Assembly: GCF_046614695.1 (NCBI RefSeq)
Contig: NZ_JBKKHQ010000025.1
Span: 9,218 to 73,217 of the forward strand
Direction of reading: 5' to 3'
DNA length: 64,000 bases
Source of the DNA: Pokkaliibacter sp046614695
GTDB taxonomy: Bacteria > Pseudomonadota > Gammaproteobacteria > Pseudomonadales > Balneatricaceae
Shown: positions 18,601 to 26,343 of the stretch, piece by piece
How positions within the stretch are numbered: position 1 is the first letter of the stretch
Layout of the letters: every line of letters begins with the position of its first letter
The notes under the pieces: model-generated
The model's input: only the letters and a program-made list of their open reading frames with translations
The model's database searches: none
Told to the model about the DNA's origin: nothing
Made by a program: the position numbers and the translations under genes

Positions 18601-19204
18601 CCGTCAGGCGCAGGTCTGTCAGCGGTTGGGCATGCTGCTTTGCCGCCGCCAGAATCTCCTGGCTTGGGTCATTAAAGTACTGAGAGAAATGCTTCTGGCT
18701 GGCGGCGGGTTCGGGCTGGCTAAAGAGCGCCTGAAGCTTGTCATTGGTTTGAGAAAAGACAATACGCTGCTCGTTATCCAGCAGAAAAAGATGGGCATCG
18801 TCCTCGGTCATCAAGCCAAAAAGCTGTTGCCATTGATGATGAATGGCAAAGTAATCACGGATTTTGGTTCTGCTCCAGATACTGAGCAGGCACAGCAGCA
18901 GCGGCAGACTGCTGATCAGCAGGAGTTCGGCGAAGTAAGAAGGGGTTAATGGTGCCGAGAGCGTGCTCAGAACCATCAGGCAGAGCAGTATCAGGCAGGT
19001 CAGGCGAAGATTAAGCCAGGGGGTCAGCAGGGCAGATGAGCCAAAAAGGCACAGGGCATAACCCGGCAGGGCTGTTTCCAGCAGGAAGCACAGCAACAGG
19101 CTGAGCAGCAAGCCAAGAGCACTAATACCCAGACGGCAATAGAACAGCGTTCTAGCGCAAGTCCGGGCACAAAGATCCTCAAAGAAACTGATGGAGGTGC
19201 TCAT
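15662..19204 (-). CDS. Membrane PAS/GGDEF/EAL cyclic-di-GMP signalling protein
   Basis: About 1180 residues. The N-terminus carries several hydrophobic helices (about residues 25-115), then about four PAS-like sensory regions (roughly 245-345, 365-450, 490-610, 620-745), a GGDEF domain (about 760-920) and an EAL domain (about 930-1175). The cyclase signature reads SGDEF instead of GGDEF (ARVSGDEFAF). The phosphodiesterase motifs appear complete: VEALLRW (EAL), EITES, LDDFGTGYSSL, KIDRSFI. It is therefore predicted to break down c-di-GMP; synthesis or GTP-regulated activity is uncertain. ATG 19204 is favoured over TTG 19210. Monocistronic by layout. Confidence 0.93.
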   Translation of the reverse strand: MSTSISFFEDLCARTCARTLFYCRLGISALGLLLSLLLCFLLETALPGYALCLFGSSALLTPWLNLRLTCLILLCLMVLSTLSAPLTPSYFAELLLISSLPLLLCLLSIWSRTKIRDYFAIHHQWQQLFGLMTEDDAHLFLLDNEQRIVFSQTNDKLQALFSQPEPAASQKHFSQYFNDPSQEILAAAKQHAQPLTDLRLTDASNRQWHCAILPLQLLGRAWQLVTLKPFFADDSTLMPSVEDHLLNRLPTGVFSVSRDWQLHFYNPAFIKLLGVSHEQANPSSFWDFMSELNDTQLALDLRRVMDESKGEERLCFIHPHSGKQLTLQLHACANGMMGYILDTEDSHLARQRVDELQTLLSHLEHQTHAGSWALSTSGKLQLSVSACLMLGVDEDHHHQEAHQFLLDCVVDADRLALLQVLRQAQQGIIKPFAQHVRLRRDAHADVQAFIWYGWGLGEGKGSIGTLQHASPPVAVMESEEWLARQSLDSLSSQICILDSKGSIVMSNEAWKRISAQLPGAPAPKAFQGMSFLEVCDRAASQNIPQAGSLAAGIRAVQTGRISSYQQRQRVEIYDQESWQWVRVEAIPTGNERFILVSYDDITEQQQQLQNSQLSAWRLQQVVDRAVQAFWVYCPKTQEFEYFSPGFERLIGFNEALILKPEERWHHWIHPRDKSYVQQCLHPLFNGHGELHDDRNGLVLEYRLLTAEQEIRWIRAHHYLVSGDQDSLVDSARLIAVLEDITLERQQQESVHQLSYFDQLTGLNNRASFHDRLRASCERKAPFYLFLMGLDRFKKINDSLGHEFGDELLYQLAQRLQLNLGTDTLLARVSGDEFAFVFSHQQIGDSLDFFSQNLLNQLNAPFLVKDQQVYVTGSLGIVQYPVDGDSPTSLLSNVDLALQLAKEQGIGKVYRYEASINNKAQLLASMRLLGELRQALRLREFILHYQPKKLLSDGTIVGVEALLRWQHPHRGLIPPAEFIPLLEESGLIVQVGQWALQRACEDLAMLRQQHPDFTVAVNVSSRQLHDERFVGQVEQLLQRYPHAQQHLEIEITESVMMQQPPEHIAALQSLQLQGVSITLDDFGTGYSSLSYLKQLPVTTLKIDRSFILDIHESPDSQNIISAIVSMAHAMNLTIVAEGVELDAQTLTLESLGCDQIQGFLLARPMSLDALLEWLEHYTQSE

Positions 19205-19549
19205 GTACAAATGCCTGAAAATCCTCGAAAACAGCCACCCCTAGAGGTGACAATGAGTGGCGCTGTGTATGAACGCTGGCGGTATTTTACCCATGTTATT
19301 GATCTAATTCCCGCTAACGGCGTAAGGAAATTCCTTAGCTTTCACGCCAGGCTCTATTCTCGGCTCCCCCTTTTTGGCAAGCTGAGTCCTTTGGTTATCT
19401 CAGCCCAGTTGTACCACGCCCGCTGTTGGCATGACGTATCCGCTCACGGGACACTCGCAGTATCATCGGTGACCTTTGTGCTCAGGCGAAAATGAAAAGA
19501 ATTCACCTGTCTTCGTCTGGCCTGCCGCAACGTGATTGAGCAAGAATCG
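19205..19549. other. Divergent intergenic region with a 15-bp palindrome
   Basis: 345 nt between the divergent GGDEF/EAL and sensor-kinase genes; no convincing gene. It contains TAAGGAA-A-TTCCTTA at 19323-19337, which could be a regulator site for either promoter. No clear sigma-70 promoter pair was identified. Confidence 0.4.
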
Positions 19550-21166
19550 ATGCCTCTTTTTACACAGCATAGAGTGGATTTGGAACGTACGCTGAGCGGT
19601 CTTCGCTGGGCGCCCTGGCTGATCGCGTTACTTTTGCTGGCTCAGGGCATTGGCTTGTACGTCATGGTGCATGTAAAAGCCCAGTGGCCTGCTTTTGTTT
19701 TATTGACGCTGATTGTCGGCGCGCTGCTGCTTTTTGGCCTGTCTGGCCTGCACCGCCATTGTCTGACGCTGATCCATGATATGGATGATCAGGTCATGCG
19801 TGACTGGGAGCTCTTTGAACATCATCCCTTACCCATGTGGATCCAGTCTCCACGAGGTGATGAAGTCAAACTGGTGAACCGTGCCGCGCTGCGGATCTTC
19901 AACGTCGATCTGGAAGGCTTCCAGCAGCTGAGTGCGCAGCAGCGAGGTGGAGAGCTCCGACGCCAGGATGAAGCCGATGCCGGTGGACGAATGCGCAAGC
20001 TGCCCTCCGGAGTCCCGGTCAAGATCTGGGAGCTGGATGCCTTGGTGGATGGTCAGCTGTGGGTGCTGAGAACCATTGAAACCATAGGCTCGGCGAATGC
20101 GGCACAGCAGGCCATTGATGAACACGCCCGGCGCTATCAGCAGCTGATTGATTATTTGCCGGATGCGGTACTGATCCAGCAGTACGATATCCTGACCTAC
20201 GCTAATCCGGCGGCGCAGCAGATTCTTGGAGGGCGTGTAGATACCTCTATTCTGCGCCTGCCCCTTTGGACATTTGTGCGTGAGCAGTCCCCGGCCTCGC
20301 GGATCGACAGTGAGATTGCACAGTCAGAATATCGCTATACCGAGCGACGCCTGCGACGTTTGGATGGTACCGAGTTCGATGCAGAGATTGCCTCTACACC
20401 GATTGTGGTGGATGGCAAACCCGCGGTGCAGCTGATTATCCGGGATATCAGTGAAGCCAAGGGGCTTCGCAACCGTCTGACGGATGTGAACCAGCGGCTT
20501 AAGTTTTTGTCGGGTCGAATGATCGAGATCCAGGAGCAGGAGCGCAAAGCCATGTCTCGTGAGCTGCATGATGAGGTCGGCCAGAATCTGACGGCGCTCA
20601 AGATTCACCTGCAGATGGCATCACGGCGACAGCCACAGAGCATCGACTGGGATCAGTTATTGGGTATCGCTGATACCTGTGTACAGCAGATTCGTGATAT
20701 GTCGCTGATGCTGCGTCCGCCGCAGCTCGACACCTTGGGATTACAGGCAGCGCTGCAGTGGCATATTGAAGGGCTGCAATCCCTGCCGCTGCAGATTTCC
20801 CTGCATATCTCGCAGGAGTTGCCGGTGCTGTCGGATGCCATTCAGGTTGCCCTGTTTCGCATCGTGCAGGAAGGTCTGAATAACGTGATCAAGCATGCCG
20901 ATGCCCGCATGGTGGTGATCCAGATCAAGGCTCGCAGTGAGAGCCTGACCCTGACCATTGAGGATGATGGCCAGGGTTTTGATACCCAGCAGCTGAAAAC
21001 GGCGGGCCTGGGGCTTATCAGTATGAATGAACGAACAGCGCTTCTGGGAGGAGAACTGTCCATCAACGCGCAACCGGGGTTGGGAACAGAACTGCAGGTC
21101 GTCCTGCCATTGAACGGGAGAAGTCAGAGTAGACATGAAGAACCACTACTCCATCGTTTTAATTGA
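19550..21166 (+). CDS. NarX/DegS-type PAS sensor histidine kinase (HisKA_3)
   Basis: About 538 residues. Two N-terminal membrane helices (about 22-44 and 48-70) are joined by a very short loop, so sensing is probably not periplasmic. Two PAS-like regions follow (around 85-190 and 200-310). The dimerisation H-box is of the HisKA_3 kind: RKAMSRELHDEVGQNLTALK, with the ATPase motifs EDDGQGFD and GLGLISMNERTALLGG. Partner of the LuxR-type regulator downstream, overlapping it by 32 nt. Signal unknown. ATG 19550 was chosen; GTG 19532 in the same frame is possible, and neither start has a strong ribosome-binding site. Confidence 0.9.
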   Translation: MPLFTQHRVDLERTLSGLRWAPWLIALLLLAQGIGLYVMVHVKAQWPAFVLLTLIVGALLLFGLSGLHRHCLTLIHDMDDQVMRDWELFEHHPLPMWIQSPRGDEVKLVNRAALRIFNVDLEGFQQLSAQQRGGELRRQDEADAGGRMRKLPSGVPVKIWELDALVDGQLWVLRTIETIGSANAAQQAIDEHARRYQQLIDYLPDAVLIQQYDILTYANPAAQQILGGRVDTSILRLPLWTFVREQSPASRIDSEIAQSEYRYTERRLRRLDGTEFDAEIASTPIVVDGKPAVQLIIRDISEAKGLRNRLTDVNQRLKFLSGRMIEIQEQERKAMSRELHDEVGQNLTALKIHLQMASRRQPQSIDWDQLLGIADTCVQQIRDMSLMLRPPQLDTLGLQAALQWHIEGLQSLPLQISLHISQELPVLSDAIQVALFRIVQEGLNNVIKHADARMVVIQIKARSESLTLTIEDDGQGFDTQQLKTAGLGLISMNERTALLGGELSINAQPGLGTELQVVLPLNGRSQSRHEEPLLHRFN

Positions 21167-21791
21167 TGATCATGCGTTGGTCAGAGCGGGTATTCGCTCT
21201 CTGATTGATGACCTCGAAGGCTTTGACGTTTGCGCGGAAGGCAGCTCTGTCGATGAGGCTATGTCGCTGATCGAAACCCACCGTCCCGAACTTTTGCTGC
21301 TGGACATCGCCCTTAAAGGCGGTAGCGGTTTGGATGTTCTGGCGCAGCTGGAATCTCTTGAGGAAAGTCAGAGGCCGCTGGTGATTGTGATGTCCATGTA
21401 CACCTCCCGTGACTTTGTGGTCGGAGCCATCCGCGCAGGTGCCAGAGGATATCTGCCCAAAGAGGCCGCCAGCGTTGAGCTGGAGCTGGCACTTCAACGG
21501 GTGATTCAGGGCGATGTGTATCTGAGCGCCAGCGTCACCGAGAATGTGCTGCAGCCGCTTTATGGCAACCAGAACCCACCCGCTGAAGCGAAACAGTCGC
21601 TAACGCCGCGCCAGAAAGAGATTCTGGTCTATATCGCCAAAGGATATAGCACCAAGGAGATAGCCTGGTCACTGACGATCAGCCCGAAAACGGTTGAGGC
21701 CCACCGCATGCAAATGATGGAGCGGCTGAATATAAAGGACATCCCCAACCTGGTCATTTACGCCATTCGTCAGGGGCTGGTCAGTATTTAA
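21135..21791 (+). CDS. NarL/FixJ-type response regulator
   Basis: A 218-residue two-domain regulator. Receiver: IDDHALVRAG at the N-terminus, phospho-acceptor Asp in LLLDIALKGGSGL, Thr/Ser and Lys positions in MSMYTS and YLPKEA. LuxR-type DNA-binding domain: LTPRQKEILVYIAKGYSTKEIA then ISPKTVEAHRMQMMERL. It overlaps the sensor kinase gene by 32 nt, so it is the obvious phosphorylation partner. Targets unknown. Confidence 0.93.
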   Translation: MKNHYSIVLIDDHALVRAGIRSLIDDLEGFDVCAEGSSVDEAMSLIETHRPELLLLDIALKGGSGLDVLAQLESLEESQRPLVIVMSMYTSRDFVVGAIRAGARGYLPKEAASVELELALQRVIQGDVYLSASVTENVLQPLYGNQNPPAEAKQSLTPRQKEILVYIAKGYSTKEIAWSLTISPKTVEAHRMQMMERLNIKDIPNLVIYAIRQGLVSI

Positions 21792-21860
21792 CAGGGGCGA
21801 TATGCACCGCAAATGACGGCGCAGAGAGGATTGCTGGCGGATAAAAAGTGAGCAATTTCC

Positions 21861-21889
21861 TTGCCATAAGCAGGTCGGATCGGTATTAT
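21861..21889 (+). promoter_or_regulatory. Sigma-70 promoter for rpmB-rpmG
   Basis: TTGCCA and TATTAT with an exact 17-nt spacer, followed by a GC-rich start region. It predicts a leader of about 135 nt before rpmB. Confidence 0.75.
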
Positions 21890-21896
21890 GCCGTGC

Positions 21897-22030
21897 GCTT
21901 GTACCTGTGGTACGGGATTTTGCCCCTGAATGGTTGGGGCGCTCCGCCTGAGGCTGGGCCTGGGTAGACCTTCGGGGACTCGGTAGCAGCCGATAATGTT
22001 TGGACAACAAGCAATCTAAAGGTATTTAAA
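21897..22030 (+). promoter_or_regulatory. Long, possibly structured leader of rpmB
   Basis: The predicted 5' untranslated region can form GTACC-tgt-GGTAC (21901-21913) and GCCCC-N9-GGGGC (21922-21940) hairpins and further GC-rich pairings. Ribosomal-protein genes are often autoregulated through such leaders; no known leader family is recognised here. Confidence 0.35.
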
Positions 22031-22267
22031 ATGTCTAAGGTATGCCAAGTTACCGGTAAGCGTCCTGCTGTTGGTAACCACGTTTCACACTCTAACATCA
22101 AGACCAAGCGTCGTTTCATGCCAAACCTGCACCATCACCGTTTCTGGGTGGAAAGCGAACAGCGTTTTGTTCGTCTGCGCGTTTCTTCTAAAGGCATGCG
22201 CATCATCGATAAGAAAGGTATCGATGTTGTTCTGACAGAAATCCGCGCTCGCGGCGAGAAGGTATAA
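22031..22267 (+). CDS. rpmB: 50S ribosomal protein L28
   Basis: A 78-residue protein of the large ribosomal subunit. It begins MSKVCQVTGKRPAVGNHVSHS, the standard L28 start, followed by KTKRRFMPNLHHHRFW and RLRVSSKGMRIIDKKG. A single early Cys remains, i.e. the zinc-free form. Directly precedes rpmG, as in most gammaproteobacteria. Confidence 0.98.
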   Translation: MSKVCQVTGKRPAVGNHVSHSNIKTKRRFMPNLHHHRFWVESEQRFVRLRVSSKGMRIIDKKGIDVVLTEIRARGEKV

Positions 22268-22278
22268 GGGGATAGATC

Positions 22279-22449
22279 ATGGCTAAGAAGGGTGTTCGTG
22301 AGAAGATCAAGCTGGTTTCCAGCGCTGGTACTGGTCACTTCTATACCACTACTAAAAACAAACGTAACATGCCTGAGAAGATGGAGATCAGCAAATTTGA
22401 TCCCGTCGTTCGTAAGCACGTTATGTACAAGGAAGCCAAGATCAAGTAA
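22279..22449 (+). CDS. rpmG: 50S ribosomal protein L33
   Basis: A 56-residue protein: MAKKGVREKIKLVSSAGTGH, TTTKNKRNMPEKMEI and KFDPVVRKHVMYKEAKIK. It lacks the CxxC pairs of the zinc-binding form of L33, so it is the C-minus type. ATG follows the rpmB stop by 11 nt with AAGGGGA just upstream. Terminator follows. Confidence 0.97.
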   Translation: MAKKGVREKIKLVSSAGTGHFYTTTKNKRNMPEKMEISKFDPVVRKHVMYKEAKIK

Positions 22450-22475
22450 GCATCAGGCTTTCTGATCCGGATTCT

Positions 22476-22510
22476 AAAAACAGCTGCCTAAGGGCGGCTG
22501 TTTTTGTTTG
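22476..22510 (+). terminator. Rho-independent terminator after rpmG
   Basis: AAAAACAGCTGCC-taag-ggCGGCTGTTTTT (one G-T pair) with a run of T, 27 nt after the rpmG stop. Confidence 0.88.
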
Positions 22511-22558
22511 TGCTGTTCTGAGTCTGAGAGCAAGGCGCGTGCAGCCTGCCCGGTCGCA

Positions 22559-22669
22559 CTTATTGTCTTCAGCCGCCACGCAAGGTTCGTTGGCGTTCTG
22601 CACACTGTACGACGAACGAGGCACTATTGTGTCCGTGGGTCTCAGGGGCCACAATAAGCGAACAATAAG
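22559..22669. promoter_or_regulatory. Cluster of CTTATTGT-type half-sites (candidate enhancer)
   Basis: CTTATTGT at 22559 (+), CTATTGTG at 22624 (+), and its inverse forms CACAATAAG at 22650 and ACAATAAG at 22662. The inner pair forms TATTGTG-N18-CACAATA. The cluster lies 50-160 nt upstream of a sigma-54-like promoter, at the usual distance for NtrC-class activator sites. A similar half-site recurs in the dyad at 26993-27034. Confidence 0.45.
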
Positions 22670-22713
22670 AAGCCGGCTTGCCGGTAACAAGTGCGAATCA
22701 AGCCTACCATGCC

Positions 22714-22729
22714 GGGCTCGAGGAGTGCT
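22714..22729 (+). promoter_or_regulatory. Candidate sigma-54 promoter of the kinase-activator operon
   Basis: GGGCTCG-AGGA-GTGCT fits the -24/-12 layout (GG and GC separated by 10 nt). It differs from TGGCACG-N4-TTGCW at the first T, at A5 and at one T of the -12 element. Located about 55 nt before the kinase start. Confidence 0.4.
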
Positions 22730-22782
22730 TCCCACTATCCTGACGGCGAATTCCTTCGGGATCGACTGCGTTGAGGCATGCG

Positions 22783-24222
22783 ATGTTACGTTCCGTTTTT
22801 CTCCGCTCTGTACTCTGGCCCCTGATCCTTGTCACAGTATTGTTGTTACTGGCCTTGGGTCTCCTACTGGCTAAATCCTGGCGTACTCTGGAAACCCTTG
22901 AACCGGTGCAGGATCACTTGCAGGTGCTCATTCAGCTGCAAGCCATGGATCAGCATATGCAACGGCTGGTGCTGATGGATGTTCAGCCTTTGCCCTGGGG
23001 ACTTCTTAAGGCAGATGTTAAGCGCCTGCAGGATATGGATGGCTTTATCCATCCTGACTCGGAAGGCCTGCTGGAGCAGATGGGCAATGCTCTGGACCGT
23101 CAGCCCATGACGGAACAAACCCGTCTGGTTTCTCTGCAAAATCTCTTCTCGACCCTTTCTGATGACGAAAATGCTGCCCACGCTAACTTGCTCAAGCATG
23201 TGCAGCAGTCTGCCTGGCAGGAAGCCTGGTTGTCGGCGCTGGCGCTGGGGGTATTTCCTTCAATGGGCATTGCGCTGCTGTTTCTGATGCGTCGGCGGAT
23301 CTGGCAGCCTCTGGAACAACTGGGCGGCTTGATGAATGCACTCACGGATGAAGGCTATCGCCCCGTCTCTACTGAGGCCATTGATCCGCTGTTGGCACCA
23401 CTTTATAAGCACTACAACACGATGGTGGAACGTCTTGGCGAACTAGAAGAAGAGCATATTAGTCGCCACCAGACGCTGGAGCGTGAGATCAAACGTGCCA
23501 GCCGTACTCTGTTGCTCCATCAGCGCGAGCTGGCAACGGCTGAGCGTATGGCGGCCGTCGGAGAGCTGGGCGCAAGTCTTGCCCATGAGCTTCGTAACCC
23601 GCTGGCGGGAATATCTCTGACACTGGCTAACCTGCAGACTGAGCTGGATGATAGTGATCAGGCGGAGCGGCTGGCATTGGCGATTGCCGCGCTGGATCGC
23701 ATGTCGAGCCAGCTCAATAGCCTGCTGGCACAAACCCGGCAACAACCTGAGCCGGTGAATCCTTGTCCGCTCAGGGAAAGTATCGATGAAGTAATCGCGC
23801 TGGTGCGCTACCAGATTCCTGATTCACTGCTGATTGAAAACCGCATTCCGCCGCGCTTTTATGTGCAGCTGGCCGAGGGGCGATTGCATCAGGCAGTGCT
23901 GAATCTGGTGCTGAATGCTGCCCAGAGCGTGGGTGCTCATGCCGGTGGGAAAATCGATATTTCCGCCGTGCAGGAAGAAGGAAAAGTGCTGGTTCAGGTG
24001 CAGGACAATGGCCCTGGATTTCCTCAGGAATTGCTGACAAAGGGCGTGAGAACCTTTGCAAGTTTCCGCGAAGGTGGCACTGGGCTGGGCCTGGCGATGG
24101 TTCGGCGCTTTATGCAAGACATGGGGGGCGATCTGCGTCTTGCCAATGCTGAACAGGGCGGGGCGAAAGTGACCCTGGTGTTTCCTGTGCTGAGTGAGGA
24201 AGTCATGACCGATCGGTCATAA
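22783..24222 (+). CDS. Membrane sensor histidine kinase paired with a sigma-54 activator
   Basis: About 479 residues. Membrane helix 1 (about 9-30), periplasmic domain of about 120 residues, membrane helix 2 (about 148-169), HAMP-like linker with coiled coil (about 170-255), H-box SLAHELRNPLAGISLTL with His268, N-box NLVLNAAQS, DNGPGFP and GGTGLGLAMVRR. The layout resembles ZraS/AtoS-type kinases that signal to NtrC-class regulators. Signal unknown; the periplasmic part has no recognised ligand motif. ATG 22783 was chosen (TGAGG 7-8 nt upstream); a TTG at 22771 is in frame. The partner gene begins 35 nt downstream. Confidence 0.9.
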   Translation: MLRSVFLRSVLWPLILVTVLLLLALGLLLAKSWRTLETLEPVQDHLQVLIQLQAMDQHMQRLVLMDVQPLPWGLLKADVKRLQDMDGFIHPDSEGLLEQMGNALDRQPMTEQTRLVSLQNLFSTLSDDENAAHANLLKHVQQSAWQEAWLSALALGVFPSMGIALLFLMRRRIWQPLEQLGGLMNALTDEGYRPVSTEAIDPLLAPLYKHYNTMVERLGELEEEHISRHQTLEREIKRASRTLLLHQRELATAERMAAVGELGASLAHELRNPLAGISLTLANLQTELDDSDQAERLALAIAALDRMSSQLNSLLAQTRQQPEPVNPCPLRESIDEVIALVRYQIPDSLLIENRIPPRFYVQLAEGRLHQAVLNLVLNAAQSVGAHAGGKIDISAVQEEGKVLVQVQDNGPGFPQELLTKGVRTFASFREGGTGLGLAMVRRFMQDMGGDLRLANAEQGGAKVTLVFPVLSEEVMTDRS

Positions 24223-24257
24223 GGCTGGCCTCCGATAACAATAACGAGGAGAAATGA

Positions 24258-25637
24258 ATGGCTGACAGCCTGTTGATACTGGAAGATGAGTCTCTTTTGG
24301 GTGCTGAACTCAAGCGCCATTTTCAGCGTCAGGGCTGGGAAGTTTCTCTCGCCAACAGTCTGGCCCAGGCCCATGATCTTCTTCTCGGGCATGAGCTTGA
24401 TCCGCTCGTGGTTCTCTCCGATATGAGCCTGCCGGACGGTAATGCCCTGACCCTGCTTGAAGAAATCCGCAAAGCCAAGCGCCCACAGGAGTGGATTTTC
24501 CTGACAGGCTACGGCTCGATTCCCGATTCTGTTCAGGCGCTACGTTTGGGCGCCTATGATTTTCTTGAAAAGCCCTGCGATATGAGCCGCCTGAATCTGG
24601 TGGTGCAAGGGGCCGCACGCAGCTCTCGCGCCCAGCGCAAGGTCAAACTGATGGTGCCCGGAGGTTTGGGGACCGAGGCCTTCGTCGGTAAAAGCGCCGC
24701 CGCACAGCAGGTGAGAAGTCTGCTGCAGCGTTTGTTGTCTGTTCCTTTCAGTGCGCTGTCATTAACCGGAGAAACGGGAACAGGGAAGGGGCTGGCTGCG
24801 CGAATTCTGCATCAGGGTGGCCTGTACCATGAGGGCGCCATGGTGGAGGTGAACTGCGCCGCGTTACCCAAAGACTTGCTGGAATCCGAGCTGTTCGGTC
24901 ATGAAGCAGGCGCTTTCACAGGTGCCAAAGGGCGTCGCCGTGGATTGCTGGAGCAGGCCAGTGGCGGGACGCTGTTTCTCGATGAGCTGGGCGAGATGGA
25001 TCTGGATCTGCAGGCCAAGTTGCTTAAAGCCATTGAAGATAAGCGCATTCGCCGTCTTGGTGGCGAGCAGGAGATTGCAATAGATGTGCAGATCATCGCC
25101 GCGACCCATAGAAATCTGGAAGAGCAGGTACGGGAGAAGCGCTTTCGTGAGGACTTATATCACCGCCTGAGTGTATTCAAGCTGGAATTACCTGCGTTGC
25201 GTGAACGGCTGGAAGATCTGGAAGATCTCGTCTGGCCACTGGTGCAGGAGTTCAATGTAAAAGCTCGCCGTCAGGTCAAACGCATTAGCCCTGAGGTGTG
25301 GCAAAGGCTACGAAGCCACAGCTGGCCCGGCAATGTGCGTGAGCTACGTAATGTGGTGGAGCGCTGCGTTCTGCTTGCGGAGGGTGAGGATTTTCCATTG
25401 GAGTGGCTGCAGTTAGGTAAAGCCGATAACAGTGCCGGCGCAGGTGCTCAGGTACAGGGCGAGCGTCTTATTTTGCCTCTGGACGGCTCCATTTCGCTGG
25501 ATGAGATGGAAAAGTACATCATTGAGGTGGCGTTGGAGCAGCACGAGCACAATGTTGTCGCTACGGCGCGAGCACTGGGAACCACGCGTGAAACGCTGCG
25601 CTATCGTATGCAGAAGTTTCATATCAAGCACGGTTAG
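24258..25637 (+). CDS. NtrC-class sigma-54-dependent response regulator
   Basis: 459 residues. Receiver domain with Asp55 (VLSDMSLPDG) and Lys105 (FLEKPCD), AAA+ domain with Walker A GETGTGKG (171-178), sigma-54 contact loop GAFTGA (218-223), Walker B TLFLDELGEMD and the arginine-finger stretch FREDLYHRL. The C-terminal Fis-type helix-turn-helix is ATARALGTTRETLRYRMQKF. All residues for ATP-driven activation of sigma-54 polymerase are present. Strong ribosome-binding site (GAGGAG). Co-transcribed with the kinase. Likely targets by local sequence are its own operon and the PepSY-like gene at 27222. Confidence 0.94.
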   Translation: MADSLLILEDESLLGAELKRHFQRQGWEVSLANSLAQAHDLLLGHELDPLVVLSDMSLPDGNALTLLEEIRKAKRPQEWIFLTGYGSIPDSVQALRLGAYDFLEKPCDMSRLNLVVQGAARSSRAQRKVKLMVPGGLGTEAFVGKSAAAQQVRSLLQRLLSVPFSALSLTGETGTGKGLAARILHQGGLYHEGAMVEVNCAALPKDLLESELFGHEAGAFTGAKGRRRGLLEQASGGTLFLDELGEMDLDLQAKLLKAIEDKRIRRLGGEQEIAIDVQIIAATHRNLEEQVREKRFREDLYHRLSVFKLELPALRERLEDLEDLVWPLVQEFNVKARRQVKRISPEVWQRLRSHSWPGNVRELRNVVERCVLLAEGEDFPLEWLQLGKADNSAGAGAQVQGERLILPLDGSISLDEMEKYIIEVALEQHEHNVVATARALGTTRETLRYRMQKFHIKHG

Positions 25638-25676
25638 TCTGTAGGGTGCAGGGTGAATGGAGCCTGCTGAGTGGCT

Positions 25677-26318
25677 CTATTTACCGACGTGATAGGCATG
25701 AGCAATATGCAGGTCGGTATTGTCATTGAAATACGCCTGAGCCAAATCAACCAGATCCAGTTGCAACAGATCATGCTTGTCCATCGCTGCCGTGTTACCA
25801 CGGCCAAATCGACCTGAACAATTGTCGATAACCCAATCGTTCTTCTCAAACATCAGCTCACCTGCCACGATGGCATTCTTTGCTTCGTCGCTGGCAAACA
25901 GAGTGGCATGCCCCATCAGATTCTTCTTGTTATCCGGATGCTCAACCCCGATGACCAGCTCGGGAAGTTCTCCGGCGCGGGGTTTATTGAGTGACCAGAG
26001 ATAGGTGACTTTAGGGTCCAGCAGCTGTTTTAGCGGCACTTTGCCCTCGGCGTTACGTGCAATCGAGTTGCTGCTCATGGAGACACGAAAACGGTTCACC
26101 TGATCCTTTTCATGGTCTTTGACGTATGCGGCCTTGGTTGATAGCTGCTCCAGCAGCCGGGCATTAAAGCGCTTGGCCATGGCGGGAGGAATACGCGGAC
26201 TAAAAGTGATCTTTACTCCTTGCAGCAGGTGCGCCGCTGCTCCGGGTCTATCGGTAGCGCTGGTCGATGTGGACTGTTGCAGCGGCTGTGTGTTCTCGGT
26301 GCCGTGAACTCTCGACAT
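25677..26318 (-). CDS. Putative type III secretion effector (unknown activity)
   Basis: 213 residues, no signal peptide or membrane segment. The first 30 residues are polar and rich in Ser, Thr and Gln (NTQPLQQSTSTSATDRPG), typical of type III secreted N-termini. The middle is unassigned. The C-terminal part (about 133-172: GHATLFASDEA, AGELMFEKNDWVIDN, CSGRFGRG) resembles the AGE...N-x-SG(H/R)(Y/F) module seen in several secreted toxins and effectors, though I cannot name its activity. AAGGAG lies 9 nt before the ATG. It sits 25 nt after a CesT-like chaperone gene on the same strand, the standard effector-chaperone layout. No secretion apparatus gene is in the window. Confidence 0.6.
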   Translation of the reverse strand: MSRVHGTENTQPLQQSTSTSATDRPGAAAHLLQGVKITFSPRIPPAMAKRFNARLLEQLSTKAAYVKDHEKDQVNRFRVSMSSNSIARNAEGKVPLKQLLDPKVTYLWSLNKPRAGELPELVIGVEHPDNKKNLMGHATLFASDEAKNAIVAGELMFEKNDWVIDNCSGRFGRGNTAAMDKHDLLQLDLVDLAQAYFNDNTDLHIAHAYHVGK

Positions 26319-26343
26319 GATGAAATACTCCTTTTACGTGTGA

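Larger units (their letters stand above)
22450..22782. other. Regulatory region upstream of the second two-component operon
   Basis: 333 nt without a credible gene. After the rpmG terminator it holds four CTTATTGT/CTATTGTG half-sites: 22559-22566 (+), 22624-22631 (+), 22650-22658 (-) and 22662-22669 (-). A sigma-54-like element lies at 22714-22729. See the separate entries. Confidence 0.5.

Noticed and set aside
19211..19495. 94-residue plus-strand open frame in the divergent gap
   Set aside because: No ribosome-binding site, no recognised pattern, and it fills the promoter region of two divergent genes.
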